From Pseudoduganella armeniaca (lineage in GTDB: Bacteria; Pseudomonadota; Gammaproteobacteria; Burkholderiales; Burkholderiaceae_D), in NCBI RefSeq assembly GCF_003028855.1, contig NZ_CP028324.1:4030001-4094000 (forward strand): a stretch of DNA of 64,000 nt, given 5' to 3'. Made by a program: the position numbers and the translations under genes. This document shows, one piece after another, positions 44,055 to 54,541 of this stretch. A model generated the notes under the pieces. That model was given only the letters and a program-made list of their open reading frames with translations. It did no database searches and was not told the DNA's origin. Numbering within the stretch: position 1 is the stretch's first letter; each line of letters starts with the position of its first letter.

Positions 44055-45350
44055 TTAGTTAACGCCCGGGAACCTTACTATAAACCGCGCGCCCTGCCCG
44101 CCCGCCGAGGTATCGATATCGACCCGCGCCCCATGCGCCGCCGCGATCTCGCGCACGATCGCCAGCCCGATGCCGGTACCGGCGCTGTGCTCGTCCAGCC
44201 GCACGAAGCGGCTGAACACGGCCGTGCGCAGCGCGGGCGGGATGCCCGGGCCGTTGTCTTCCACACTCACGAAGGCGCCATCGACATCCCGGCCGCAGGA
44301 CACGGTGACGCGCCCGCCCGTCGGCGTATAGCGCAGCGCATTGTCGATCAGGTTGTCGGCCAGGTCGCGCAGCTGGAACCGGTCGCCTTGCACCGTCGCC
44401 GGGGCCAGCTCGAAGCCCAGGTCGATATGCTTGGCGACGGCCTGCTCGACGAACTGCTGCACGCTCTCGCCCAGCAGTTGGTCCAGCCCGACACGCTCCG
44501 GGCGGCGCCCCCCTGACTGGCCCGGTTCGGCGCGCGCCAGCGCCAGCAGCTGGCTGACCTGCCGCGTCATGCGTTGAGTGGCTGCGCGCATCAGTGCCAG
44601 CGTGGCCGCATCGTCGGTGCCGGCACGGCCGCGCGCCAGCACGTCCAGCTGCGCCTGCAGCCCGGCCAGCGGGGTGCGCAGCTGGTGCGCCATATTGGCC
44701 AGGAAGTCCTGGCGCGCGCGTGCGCCCTGTGCCGATTGCTCCAGCAAGCCGTTCACGGCCCGTACCACCGGCTCCAGCTCGGCTGGTACGTCGTCCATCG
44801 CCAGCGGCGCGACGTCGTCTGCCGTGCGGGCGCGCAGCGCGACGCGCAGATGCCGCAGTGGCCGCAGCCCACGCGTGACCGCGTACCAGACCAGCGCGGC
44901 AGAGACCAGCGTCAGCACTGCTTCCAGCAACAGCAGCGCGCGCACGATGGCCGCCTGCGCCTGGCCGCGCTGGCGCAGGGTCTTGGCCAGCGTCACTGTC
45001 GTGCCCTGCGGCGTGCGCAGCTGCGCCAACCGCACGGGTTCCGCGCGCACCAGCGCATCGACGACCTGACCATACGCGGCCACGCGCGGCAGGTCCCTGT
45101 CGCCTGCCAGCAGGCGGCCCGCCGGGTCGCGCACGGCCAGGTAGACAGCCTCGCTATCGCCGCCGCGTGGCGCTTGCCAGGCGGGCCGTGGCGAGGCCGC
45201 CACTGCGTGGGCCGTATCGAGCAGGCCCTGGTCGAACGCCTGCTGCGCCGGCAGCCAGGCCAGCGCGTACACCAGCGCGCCGCCGGCCAGATGGACGAGC
45301 AGAATCGGGCCGATCAGCCAGCGCAGCAGGCGCACGCGGATACTGGCCAT
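44055..45350 (-). CDS. Two-component sensor histidine kinase, OmpR-partner type
   Basis: A 431-residue inner-membrane kinase. Two transmembrane helices (about 10-30 and 155-178) bracket a short periplasmic sensor of about 120 residues. Then come a HAMP-like linker, HisKA with the phospho-acceptor His in FLANMAHQLRTPLAGLQ, and HATPase_c with DNLIDNALRYTP (N box), VEDNGPGIP (G1) and GTGIGLAIV (G2). The N-terminal layout resembles the TctE/QseC group. The ATG at 45350 shares its A with the regulator's TAA stop (TAATG), so the two are co-translated. Confidence 0.92.
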   Translation of the reverse strand: MASIRVRLLRWLIGPILLVHLAGGALVYALAWLPAQQAFDQGLLDTAHAVAASPRPAWQAPRGGDSEAVYLAVRDPAGRLLAGDRDLPRVAAYGQVVDALVRAEPVRLAQLRTPQGTTVTLAKTLRQRGQAQAAIVRALLLLEAVLTLVSAALVWYAVTRGLRPLRHLRVALRARTADDVAPLAMDDVPAELEPVVRAVNGLLEQSAQGARARQDFLANMAHQLRTPLAGLQAQLDVLARGRAGTDDAATLALMRAATQRMTRQVSQLLALARAEPGQSGGRRPERVGLDQLLGESVQQFVEQAVAKHIDLGFELAPATVQGDRFQLRDLADNLIDNALRYTPTGGRVTVSCGRDVDGAFVSVEDNGPGIPPALRTAVFSRFVRLDEHSAGTGIGLAIVREIAAAHGARVDIDTSAGGQGARFIVRFPGVN

Positions 45351-46027
45351 TACGGCTTGGCCGGTTCCAGCATGTAGCCGAAGCCACGGATGGTACGGAT
45401 GGCGATGCCGGCGTCCGCCGTCTTCTGCCGCACGCGCGAGATGTAGACCTCCACGGCATTGGGCGTGACGTCGTCCCCCAGCGGCAGGATGGCATCCATG
45501 ATCTGCTGTTTCGACACCACGCGCGCGGCGTGCTGCATCAAATATTCCAGCACGGCCCATTCGCGTGCCGACAGCTCGACGATGCGCTCGCCCACCTTGG
45601 CGCGGCGGGTGGTGCCGTCCAAGGTCAGGTCGCCCAGCGCCAGCACGGTAGCGCGCGGCCCGTGCCGGCGCGCCAGCGCGCGCACCCGCGCCACCAGTTC
45701 CGGCGTAGCGAAGGGTTTCACCAGGTAGTCGTCCGCGCCCAATTCCAGTCCTTTGACGCGATCCTCCACCGCGTCGCGCGCGGTCAGGAGCAGCACTGGC
45801 ATGGCGCTGCCGCGCGCGCGCAGGCGCCGCACGATCTCGAAGCCGTCCAGGCCGGGCAGGCCGATGTCGAGCAGCAGCACGTCGCAGAGGTCACCGCCGG
45901 CCAGGCGCGCATCGGCAACCGCACCATCGCGCAAGGTCTCGACCTGCATGGCGTGACCGGCCAGCAGGCGCCCGATGGCGTCCGCCAGGGTAGGGTCGTC
46001 TTCGACGAGTAGAACGCGGGTGCTCAT
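45350..46027 (-). CDS. Two-component response regulator, OmpR family
   Basis: A 225-residue regulator: a receiver domain with acidic pocket VEDDP, phospho-acceptor D54 in LLLDIGLPGLDG, the Thr in LLLTARD and the Lys in VKPF; then an OmpR-type winged helix (LSAREWAVLEYLMQHAARVVSKQQIMDAI, VEVYISRVRQK, IRTIRGFGYML). The start at 46027 fits the family N-terminus MSTRVLLVEDD; another 32 codons upstream are open but unlikely. Paired with the kinase downstream; the signal is unknown. Confidence 0.93.
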   Translation of the reverse strand: MSTRVLLVEDDPTLADAIGRLLAGHAMQVETLRDGAVADARLAGGDLCDVLLLDIGLPGLDGFEIVRRLRARGSAMPVLLLTARDAVEDRVKGLELGADDYLVKPFATPELVARVRALARRHGPRATVLALGDLTLDGTTRRAKVGERIVELSAREWAVLEYLMQHAARVVSKQQIMDAILPLGDDVTPNAVEVYISRVRQKTADAGIAIRTIRGFGYMLEPAKP

Positions 46028-46545
46028 GACTGGGATTATGCACCAGCGTAATGGCGGCCTGTGGCGCCGGTGGCGGCCCGGCTGGAAACGTGACGCCTTC
46101 GTATTGTCGCGTTCGCCGTTCAAGACCTTGTAGGAATATGCCGTTAGGCGTCCGCGACGCCCTCGGCCGGGCAGCCTAACCCGCCATGTTTCCTGGCGTT
46201 GCGCCTAGGGCTTAGCTATGGTGAAAATCGGCAAGACCCAGCATTGGCAGGCTCGTGAAGCCGGCTTTTGGCATGGAATACCGCTCCGGTCGCCAATCGT
46301 GCGCCGGCTTGAACCGCTCCATGATATGGAAATGTCATGTTGCGGTAGGACTAAGCTGACATGTTGCCATCTTACCAGCCTACACCCCAGCGGAAACCCG
46401 TCTTATGTTCGCAACCTACATAGAAAACTAAAGTACTACCTACGCAATCGGCAAAAGCAGCGCGAGAACAGAAGCGCTCCCGCCCCTGTGCAAGCAGTGG
46501 CCGGCCCCGACAGCGTACCGTGTACTTAAGCTCTGTGAGGATAAA
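46028..46545. other. Long divergent intergenic region with a nested inverted repeat
   Basis: 518 bases separate the OmpR-type regulator from the Crp/Fnr gene. The main structure is GTTAGGC (46143-46149) with GCCTAAC (46174-46180), enclosing GGCGTC-CGC-GACGCC. Closer to the Crp/Fnr gene, two similar words (ATGTCATGTTGC and CTGACATGTTGCC) lie at about 46334 and 46357. I see no consensus sigma-70 promoter, RNA gene or convincing coding frame. Confidence 0.35.
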
Positions 46546-47355
46546 ATGAACAACACTCAAGCTGGCGCCATCGAAAAGAACAATGTCTCCCGCACCATGC
46601 CGGTCGGCTCGCGAGACTTCAAAGTGGCGTCCCGGCCCGTTGTCAGCTATAGCGGCACCCAGCAGAACGAACTGCTGGCCGCCCTGCCTCGCCAGGTACT
46701 GGAGTCGCTGTTCGAACACCTGGAACTGGTCCAGCTGCCCTTCGGCAAGGAACTGTTCGAATATGGCAGCAAGCTGGAAAACGTCTACTTCCCAACCACC
46801 GCCATCGTCTCCCTGCTGTACGTGATGGAAGACGGCGCCACCACGGAGATCGCCGTGGTCGGCCATGAGGGTGTCGTCGGCGTCTCGATGTTCCCGGGCG
46901 AGCGCGCCATGTGCACGGCCGTCGTGCAAAGCGCCGGCTACGGTTACCGCCTGAAAGCCCAAGCCCTGCGCGACGTGTTCAACCAGGGCGGCGCCCTGCC
47001 CCAACTGCTGATGCGCTACAACACGGCGCTGTTCGCCCAGATGGCACAGAACGCCGTTGGCGGCCGCCACAGCTCGATCGAGCAGAAGCTGTGCCGCTGG
47101 CTGCTGGACCGCCTGGACCGCTCGCCCAGCAACGAGCTGAAGGTGACCCAGGAAATGATTTCGATCATGCTGGGCGTACGGCGCGAAAGCATCACGGCCG
47201 CTGCCGGCAAGCTGCAGGAGGACGGCCTGATCACCTACCGCCGCGGCAACATCACGGTGCTTGATCGTGCAGGACTGGAACGCTATGCGGGCGAGTGCTA
47301 CAAGGTGGCGAAGACGGAATATGATCGTCTGCTCGTTGACGTAGCAGGTTGCTGA
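46546..47355 (+). CDS. Crp/Fnr family transcription regulator
   Basis: A 269-residue regulator with an N-terminal cyclic-nucleotide-binding-type beta-barrel (PFGKELFEYGSKLENVYFPTTAIVSLLYVMEDGATTEIAVVGHEGVVGVSMF) and a C-terminal helix-turn-helix (TQEMISIMLGVRRESITAAAGKLQEDGLITYRRGNITVLD). The sensor lacks the Cys set of FNR, so it is not an iron-sulfur oxygen sensor of that type. The recognition helix region VRRESITAAAGKLQ differs from Crp. GAGGAT precedes the ATG. Its 3' end overlaps the convergent kinase gene by about 100 bases. Confidence 0.9.
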   Translation: MNNTQAGAIEKNNVSRTMPVGSRDFKVASRPVVSYSGTQQNELLAALPRQVLESLFEHLELVQLPFGKELFEYGSKLENVYFPTTAIVSLLYVMEDGATTEIAVVGHEGVVGVSMFPGERAMCTAVVQSAGYGYRLKAQALRDVFNQGGALPQLLMRYNTALFAQMAQNAVGGRHSSIEQKLCRWLLDRLDRSPSNELKVTQEMISIMLGVRRESITAAAGKLQEDGLITYRRGNITVLDRAGLERYAGECYKVAKTEYDRLLVDVAGC

Positions 47356-48775
47356 TCTGCCTTGGCGGCACGGCCGCCACCATCCCGCCGTGCAGCGGGA
47401 TGAACACTTCGATGCAGGTACCCTTGTCGCCCCGGCCGCGCCGGATCGTCAGGGTACCGCCCAGCAGCAAGGCCCGTTCGCGCATGCCCAGCAGGCCGTG
47501 CGACATCGGCTTGACGATCATGTCGGCGGCGATGCCGATGCCATCGTCGATAATGCGCAGCACCAGCATCCCCTCTTCCGACTGCTTCAACGTGACCGAC
47601 ACGTGCTGCGCGCGCGCGTACTTGCGGATGTTCGTCAGCGATTCCTGCACGATGCGGAACAGCGCGATCGACAGGCTGGCCTCGCCCTCGCGCGCGATGC
47701 CGTCGACCTCGGGGCCGATCTGGGTGGCGCAGGGGATGCCCGTCAGGCGGGCGAAGTCTTCCGTATAGCTGTCGATGGCGGCGCACAAGCCGAGGTTGTC
47801 CAACAGGCTGGGCCTCAGGTTCTCGATGATGCGGCGCTTCAGTTCGACCGTTTCCAGCAAGGTCGCTCGGGCCCGGCGCAGCTGGGCCACCAATTCCGGT
47901 TCGCTCTTCTGCAGAGGCTGGATGACGGCGGCGATGTCCATGCTGATCGAGGTCAGGTGCGCGCCCATCTCGTCGTGCAGCTCGCGCGACAGTCGCGCCT
48001 TTTCTTCCTCGGAGATACTGATCAGGTGACGTGACAGTACCGACAGCTGCTCGGTACGCTGCGCCACCATTTCCTCCAGGTTCTCGTTGGACTGCTGCAG
48101 CGCATGCTCGACAGTCGCCTGGTTGAAATAGCTGCGCCGCACCAGCTGGTAGAACATCACCAGCACGACAATCGCAATGGCATTGATGCCCATGCCCAGC
48201 ACCAAGGCCTTGTGGTATTCGTCGTAGAAGCGCGCGCTGCGGGCCGCCAGGGTTTCGTTCTGCTCCTGGATCATGATCACCGTCTGCAGGCGGATCTCGT
48301 CCATGCCGCTGCGCTCGTCGGCATAGCGGGCGATATTGACGATCTCGTCCAGTCCGCCATGCTTGTAGACCTCGATGGCCTGGCCCATCATGGCCAGCTT
48401 GCGGCGCACCAGCTGGTGCAGCTGGCTCAGGTTCTTCAACTGGGCCGGATTATCGGCCAGCAGTTTTTCCAGCAGCGTGAATTCCGCCTCGGTGTCCGCC
48501 GTGACGGCCCGCGTCGGACCCAGGTAGGTTTCGTTGCCTGAAATAAAATAGCCGCGCATGCTGCTTTCGGCATCCTGCACGAGCACACCCAGGTATTGCA
48601 GGCGTTCCGCCACGCGCGAGCTCTGCAGCGTGTGCGCGTTGGCGCTCTTCAGCGATTCGAGATTATGGAACAGGCTCAGGCCGTTGACGATCAAAAACAG
48701 TACGCACGTGACGCACAAGACGGTCTTGTAGAGCGGCAGGCGCTGTTGCGGCCCTGCCTTGACGGTGAAATACAT
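47252..48775 (-). CDS. Sensor histidine kinase with CHASE3-like sensor, NarX/DegS type
   Basis: A 507-residue kinase. A transmembrane helix (TVLCVTCVLFLIVNGLSLF) is followed by an extracytoplasmic helical sensor resembling CHASE3 (QDAESSMRGYFISGNETYL), then a second helix (LGMGINAIAIVVLVMFYQLV). HisKA_3 carries the phospho-His in RLSRELHDEMGAHLTSI, and HATPase_c shows the N box QESLTNIRKYARA, RIIDDGIGI and GLLGMRERALLLGG. The ATG at 48775 is preferred over a TTG eleven codons upstream. The tail beyond EVFIPL adds about 35 unusual residues and runs antisense into the Crp/Fnr gene. Its likely partner is the NarL-type regulator located just upstream. Confidence 0.9.
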   Translation of the reverse strand: MYFTVKAGPQQRLPLYKTVLCVTCVLFLIVNGLSLFHNLESLKSANAHTLQSSRVAERLQYLGVLVQDAESSMRGYFISGNETYLGPTRAVTADTEAEFTLLEKLLADNPAQLKNLSQLHQLVRRKLAMMGQAIEVYKHGGLDEIVNIARYADERSGMDEIRLQTVIMIQEQNETLAARSARFYDEYHKALVLGMGINAIAIVVLVMFYQLVRRSYFNQATVEHALQQSNENLEEMVAQRTEQLSVLSRHLISISEEEKARLSRELHDEMGAHLTSISMDIAAVIQPLQKSEPELVAQLRRARATLLETVELKRRIIENLRPSLLDNLGLCAAIDSYTEDFARLTGIPCATQIGPEVDGIAREGEASLSIALFRIVQESLTNIRKYARAQHVSVTLKQSEEGMLVLRIIDDGIGIAADMIVKPMSHGLLGMRERALLLGGTLTIRRGRGDKGTCIEVFIPLHGGMVAAVPPRQISNLLRQRADDHIPSSPPCSTRPHSVPVLHDQAP

Positions 48776-49009
48776 CCTGAAGCATCCTTCGCTGAGGCGC
48801 GGCGGCAAGAGCAGGCTATTATAGACTGTCGAGCCAATTAATGCCTCGTGGAAAGCTCATTCGGCGCAAAAGTTGCGCTAGGGAACAACGAACGGGCACT
48901 GCATGACGCGTCGGCTGCGCCAACGGTGGAAGGTGAGGTCCGCAGCGGAGCGGACCGGAGGGGAGCGCAAGCACGCGGCAAGACCGGAAGCCTCGCCGCG
49001 CTGCCGGGT

Positions 49010-49642
49010 TCAGTCCAACAGGTTGTTCTTCATAGCGTAGTATGTCAGGTCGCTATTCGATTGCAAGCCCATTTTCTCCATGATGCGGGTGCGGTAGGTA
49101 CTGACGGTCTTGATGCTGAGCGACAGCGCCGTGCCGATATCGGACACGGTGGCACCGCGCGCCAGCCGCAGGAAGACCTGGAACTCGCGGTCGGAAAGTT
49201 CCGTATGCAACGCCGTATTCGGGTCGCGGTCGAAACTTTGCGCCAGCAGCTCGCCGACCTGGGAACTGACGTAGCGGCGGCCCTGATAGACGGTGCGCAC
49301 GGCCGTGATCAGCTCGTCCGCCTCGCACTCCTTGTTCAGGTAACCGTTGGCACCCATCTTGAACAGATTCAGCGCGTACTGCTGCGCCGGGTAGCCCGAC
49401 AGGATCAGGACCGGCAGGTCCGGCTGGCCCTGGCGGATCGTGCGCAGGGTGTCGATGCCGCTCTGGTCCGGCATTGCAATGTCCAGCAGCAGCACGTCGC
49501 AGATCTCGCGCCGCGCGATATCGAGCGCTTCCCGGCCCGTACTGCCCTCCGCCACGACGGAAAACTCGTCGGACGCCGAAAAAATCTGCTTGAAGCCTGC
49601 TCTAACTATCTGATGATCGTCACAAATGGCAACGCGTATCAT
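49010..49642 (-). CDS. Response regulator, NarL/LuxR family
   Basis: A 210-residue regulator: a receiver domain with acidic residues CDDH, phospho-acceptor D54 in LLLDIAMPDQSG, then a LuxR-type helix-turn-helix (LSDREFQVFLRLARGATVSDIGTALSLSIKTVSTYRTRIMEKMGL). GAGGG stands before the ATG. It lies 234 bases upstream of the CHASE3-like kinase in the same direction, a typical NarX/NarL-style pair. Confidence 0.93.
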   Translation of the reverse strand: MIRVAICDDHQIVRAGFKQIFSASDEFSVVAEGSTGREALDIARREICDVLLLDIAMPDQSGIDTLRTIRQGQPDLPVLILSGYPAQQYALNLFKMGANGYLNKECEADELITAVRTVYQGRRYVSSQVGELLAQSFDRDPNTALHTELSDREFQVFLRLARGATVSDIGTALSLSIKTVSTYRTRIMEKMGLQSNSDLTYYAMKNNLLD

Positions 49643-49965
49643 TGTTTTCCCTCGTATGTCCCTAGCTTGGGGAAGTAGTTCTGGAGCGCTCGCCGCTCCG
49701 GATCAGCGTCTGCATTTTCACTAGCAAAATTATAACGTTGATATTGTATCACCAAACATTTAACGTTCTCGCGCATTGTCGCGCTGACATGAAATGCCCG
49801 CCGGGCGAAAAAAAAGACGCTGCCCGCGCCGCCCGACGCTGCCACGTCTTGTTTCCCGCGACGCACCGTGACGACCTGAAATCCACCGTGCACGCCCGTC
49901 CAGCGCGTCATGCGACGGCTATCTGGTGCTGCACACGGCAGTTTTCAATACCGCAGTTCATGCAA
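49643..49965 (-). promoter_or_regulatory. Upstream region of the NarL-type regulator with a -10 and paired AACGTT words
   Basis: On the minus strand TATAAT (plus 49729-49734) is preceded by TTTGGT (49751-49756) with 16 bases between, a reasonable sigma-70 promoter. Two AACGTT palindromes (49734-49739 and 49762-49767) flank it 28 bases apart and could be regulator sites. The rest of the 323-base gap up to merR shows a run of eight A near 49809 and nothing else I can identify; no tRNA is seen. Confidence 0.45.
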
Positions 49966-50373
49966 TCACTTCAACAGATCTAGAATTGCCTGCAACTCGC
50001 CGCGGATCATGTCGCGGTCCAGCGGCGGTAGGGTCTCGGCGCCCGCCTCGTCGGCGCTGCCCGAACCACCATCATACTCTTCCTGCGCGGCCGCGCCACG
50101 GCTGTCCAGCTTATTGCGCGCGCCACTGATCGTGAAACCCTGTTCATACAGCAGTTCACGGATGCGCCGGATCAACAGCACTTCATGATGCTGGTAATAG
50201 CGGCGGTTGCCGCGCCGCTTGACGGGCTTCAGCTGGGTGAATTCCTGTTCCCAATAACGCAACACATGAGGCTTCACGCCGCACAGTTCGCTCACTTCGC
50301 CGATCGTGAAATAGCGCTTGGCCGGGATCGGCGGCAGGCTCACCAGATCGGTCTTGCCGATGCGATCGTTCAT
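49966..50373 (-). CDS. MerR family transcription regulator
   Basis: A 135-residue regulator with the N-terminal MerR helix-turn-helix and wing (RYFTIGEVSELCGVKPHVLRYWEQEFTQLKPVKRRGNRRYYQHHEVLLIRRIRELLYEQGFTISGARNKL). The C-terminal tail is acidic and Gly-rich, without the conserved cysteines of metal sensors. This MerR-like gene directly after ihfA is a conserved betaproteobacterial arrangement of unknown purpose. ATG at 50373 follows AAAGGGTGGAC; a GTG two codons earlier is possible. It begins 13 bases after ihfA ends. Confidence 0.88.
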   Translation of the reverse strand: MNDRIGKTDLVSLPPIPAKRYFTIGEVSELCGVKPHVLRYWEQEFTQLKPVKRRGNRRYYQHHEVLLIRRIRELLYEQGFTISGARNKLDSRGAAAQEEYDGGSGSADEAGAETLPPLDRDMIRGELQAILDLLK

Positions 50374-50386
50374 GTCCACCCTTTAA

Positions 50387-50734
50387 TCAGGCAGCACGTG
50401 CCAGCGCGGCACTTTCTTCCACCATCGCCTTGAGCTTCTGGCTGGCGTGGAAGGTGACGACCCGGCGCGCCGTGATCGGGATTTCCTCGCCCGTCTTCGG
50501 GTTGCGGCCTGGCCGCTGCGGCTTGTCGCGCAGCTGGAAATTGCCGAAACCGGACAGCTTGACGGCCTCGCCCCGCTCCAGCGCGTTGCGGATCTCGTCG
50601 AAGAAGGTTTCGACCATGTCCTTGGCCTCACGCTTGTTCAGGCCAACCTGTTCGAACAGCAGTTCGGCCAGCTCGGCTTTCGTTAGCGTGGGCAAGTCTT
50701 TTTCAGCTTCCTTGCGTACCTTGGCAACCTGCAT
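50387..50734 (-). CDS. ihfA: Integration host factor subunit alpha
   Basis: One half of the DNA-bending IHF heterodimer. The core [91 protein letters not shown] is typical, with the DNA-intercalating Pro in [10 protein letters not shown]. The first ATG (50734) gives 115 residues but has no good ribosome-binding site. The frame stays open upstream through a TTG (50770) to an ATT at 50800 that follows a much better site, so the real start may be further out. It lies downstream of pheT as in most Proteobacteria. Confidence 0.93.
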   Translation of the reverse strand: MQVAKVRKEAEKDLPTLTKAELAELLFEQVGLNKREAKDMVETFFDEIRNALERGEAVKLSGFGNFQLRDKPQRPGRNPKTGEEIPITARRVVTFHASQKLKAMVEESAALARAA

Positions 50735-50967
50735 GGCGCTGTGCAACTCGGCATCCAGCGCAGATTGCAATACCGCGGAATCGACGTCGTTGTTGTTAAT
50801 TTTCTTGCCCTGCCTTTACAAAGTACATCGAGTCCGGCGGCGCCGGACTCGCGGGGATGAACTGAACTGATGAGTGCGTGACTATACCTGCCGGCGCCGC
50901 TGACTTCACTTAATGACAACTTAATGTCGTCACCAGCGAAGTCATCGGCCGGACGGGGTGGCGCTGC

Positions 50968-53394
50968 TTATTTGCGTACCTTGGCACCCTGTTTTTGCGC
51001 CGCCGCATCGGCCAGCGCTGCCATCAGGGTGTCGACCAACTCGTCCTGCAGGGTGGTTTGAGTATCTTGCAAGCTAAAGCGGAAAGCAAGCGATTTTTCG
51101 TCCGCTTCCAACCCCTTGCCGCGATATTCATCAAACAAAACAATGGCTTGCACGATGCGTCCATGCTCGGCCGCGGCCACCGCGGCGGCAAACGCATCGA
51201 GCAGGTCCTGCGCCGCCACGTGCTGCTTGACCACCAGCGCCAGGTCACGCGTAGTACCGGGGAACTTGGAGATTTCCTGGTACTGCGGCACGCTGCGCTG
51301 CTGCAGCGCCTCGGCGTCCACTTCGAACAGCACCGGCGCTTTCGGCAGGTCGTATTTCTGCAGCCAGCGTGGATGCAGTTCGCCGACGAAGCCGATCACC
51401 TTGCCGTCCAGCGTCACCGAGGCGGCCCGGCCCGGGTGCAGCGCCGGGTGGTCCAGCTTGGCAAAACGCAGCTGCGCCGGCGCGAACAGCGCCTCCAGGT
51501 CGGCCTTGACGTCGAAGAAGTCGACGTCGCGGGTCGGCTGGCCCCACTGCTCGTCCGCCTGCGGGCCGTAGGCGATCGCGGCCACGCGCTGCGGCTGGCG
51601 GTAGCCGGCTACCGTCAGCGGGCCGTCCGCCACCGCGGCGTCGCGGTGGTACACGGCACCCACTTCGAACACACGCACGCGCGCTGCCTTGCGGTTCAGG
51701 TTGTAGCGCACGTTCGCCACCAGGCTGCCGATCAGCGACGAGCGCATTACGGAGAGCTGGCTGGCGATCGGGTTCTGCAGCTTGATCGGGTTGTCGTTGG
51801 CGGCGAAGTCCAGCTCCCACTGCGCTTCCACGAAGCTCATGTTGACCACTTCCTGGTAGCCCAGGTCGGCCAGCTGGTGGCGCACGGCGAAGATCGAACG
51901 GGTGTTTTCCGGCTCGATGCGCATCGTGTTCTCGGCCACCGGCGGACGCGCCGGAATGTTCTCGAAGCCGTACACGCGCGCCACTTCCTCGATCAGGTCT
52001 TCCTCGATCTCGATGTCGAAGCGGTAGCTCGGGCTGGTCACGGAGAACACGCCGTCTTCCAGGGTGAACGGCAGCGCCAGGCGGGTAAAGATGTCGGCCA
52101 CGACCTCGTCGGTCAGCGGCACGCCGATGACCTTCTGGGCGCGGCTGGTGCGCATCTTGACGGGGCTGCGCTGCGGCAGGCTGGCGACGATGTCGTCCAC
52201 CGGGCCTACTTTCGTTTCAGGCGTGCCGCAGATCTCCAGGATCAGCGCGGTGATGCGCTCGATGTGTTCCACCGTCGTCGCATAGTCCACGCCGCGCTCG
52301 AAGCGGTGTGCCGCATCGGTCGAGAAGTTGTACTTGCGAGCCCGACCCTGGATCGAATTGGGCCACCAGAACGCCGCTTCCAGGTAGATATTGGTCGTGT
52401 CCAGCGACACGGCCGTCGCGTCGCCGCCCATGATGCCGGCCAGCGATTCCAGTTCCTTGTCGTCGGCGATCACGCCGACCCACTCGTCCACTGCCACGGT
52501 ATTGCCGTTCAGGAGCTTGAGCGATTCGCCCGCCCTGCCCCAACGCACGTCCAGGCCGCCGTGGATCTTGTCCAGGTCGAACACATGCGACGGCCGGCCC
52601 AGTTCCAGCATCACGTAGTTGGAGATGTCCACCAGCGCCGACAGCGAACGCTGGCCGCTGCGCTCGAGGCGCTGCTTCATCCAGTCCGGCGTCGCCGCCT
52701 TGGCGTTCAGGTTGCGGATGACGCGGCCGGAGAAGCGGCCGCACAGGTCCGGCGCACTGATCTTCACCGGCAGCTTTTCATCGGTGCTGACGGCCACGGG
52801 CGCGCATTGCGGCGCCTGCAGCGGGGTGCCGGTCAGTGCGGAGACTTCGCGCGCCACGCCCAGCACGGACAGGCAGTCGGCCTTGTTCGGCGTCAGCTTG
52901 ATGGTGAACTTCAGGTCGTCCAGCGCGTAGTAGTCGCGGAAGTCGGCGCCCACCGGCGCATCTTCCGGCAGCTCCAGCAGGCCGCCGTGGTCTTCCGACA
53001 GCTTCAGCTCGCGCGCGGAGCACAGCATGCCCTGCGACTCGACGCCGCGCAGCTTGCCCACTTTGATCTCGAACGGCTTGCCGTCCGCTCCGGGCGGCAG
53101 CACGGCGCCGGCCTTGGCGCACACGACCTTCAGGCCCGGGCGCACGTTGGGCGCGCCGCAGACGATATTGAGCAGCGTCCCGGTGCCGACATCGACCTGG
53201 CACACGTTCAGGCGGTCCGCGTTCGGGTGCTTTTCCATCTCGCGCACGTGGCCGATCACGACGTTCGAGAACGGCGGCGCGACCGGCTCGACTTCTTCCA
53301 CTTCCAGGCCGGACATCGTCAGGAGGTGCGACAGTTCATCCGAAGTCATCTTCGGATCGGCCATGGTACGGAGCCAGTTTTCGGAGAATTGCAT
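50968..53394 (-). CDS. pheT: Phenylalanine-tRNA ligase beta subunit
   Basis: The 808-residue beta chain of the alpha2-beta2 synthetase. The N-terminal tRNA-binding (EMAP-like) domain shows [23 protein letters not shown]. The B3/B4 editing domain contains the [17 protein letters not shown] block, B5 follows with [24 protein letters not shown], and the C-terminal FDX-ACB domain ends [21 protein letters not shown]. Length is normal. It starts 23 bases after pheS ends and is followed by ihfA. Confidence 0.97.
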   Translation of the reverse strand: MQFSENWLRTMADPKMTSDELSHLLTMSGLEVEEVEPVAPPFSNVVIGHVREMEKHPNADRLNVCQVDVGTGTLLNIVCGAPNVRPGLKVVCAKAGAVLPPGADGKPFEIKVGKLRGVESQGMLCSARELKLSEDHGGLLELPEDAPVGADFRDYYALDDLKFTIKLTPNKADCLSVLGVAREVSALTGTPLQAPQCAPVAVSTDEKLPVKISAPDLCGRFSGRVIRNLNAKAATPDWMKQRLERSGQRSLSALVDISNYVMLELGRPSHVFDLDKIHGGLDVRWGRAGESLKLLNGNTVAVDEWVGVIADDKELESLAGIMGGDATAVSLDTTNIYLEAAFWWPNSIQGRARKYNFSTDAAHRFERGVDYATTVEHIERITALILEICGTPETKVGPVDDIVASLPQRSPVKMRTSRAQKVIGVPLTDEVVADIFTRLALPFTLEDGVFSVTSPSYRFDIEIEEDLIEEVARVYGFENIPARPPVAENTMRIEPENTRSIFAVRHQLADLGYQEVVNMSFVEAQWELDFAANDNPIKLQNPIASQLSVMRSSLIGSLVANVRYNLNRKAARVRVFEVGAVYHRDAAVADGPLTVAGYRQPQRVAAIAYGPQADEQWGQPTRDVDFFDVKADLEALFAPAQLRFAKLDHPALHPGRAASVTLDGKVIGFVGELHPRWLQKYDLPKAPVLFEVDAEALQQRSVPQYQEISKFPGTTRDLALVVKQHVAAQDLLDAFAAAVAAAEHGRIVQAIVLFDEYRGKGLEADEKSLAFRFSLQDTQTTLQDELVDTLMAALADAAAQKQGAKVRK

Positions 53395-53417
53395 ATTCAG
53401 CCCTCGGATTTATTCTT

Positions 53418-54446
<1,029 letters not shown>

Positions 54447-54461
54447 CTATGCTGGAAATGT

Positions 54462-54494
54462 AAAACGGGGCCCAGGTTGTTAGACCCTGCCCCG
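54462..54494 (-). terminator. Possible attenuator hairpin between rplT and pheS
   Basis: On the minus strand CGGGGC pairs with GCCCCG around a GGGTCTAACAACCTGG loop that can pair further, and TTTTA follows. In E. coli a Phe-codon leader peptide (pheM) attenuates pheST at the same place. Here I see no Phe-rich short frame, so the hairpin may be only a weak terminator. Confidence 0.4.
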
Positions 54495-54541
54495 CTCTTC
54501 GTGCCGCCTTGCAGCGGTACGCAACATCGATCACTGATTAA

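Noticed and set aside
46218..46529. A 103-codon open frame before the Crp/Fnr gene
   Set aside because: No ribosome-binding site, mixed composition without domain features, and it occupies the expected promoter region.
49643..49965. A tRNA-Pro gene sometimes found after merR in related bacteria
   Set aside because: No cloverleaf or CCA-ended tRNA sequence could be found in the gap on either strand.
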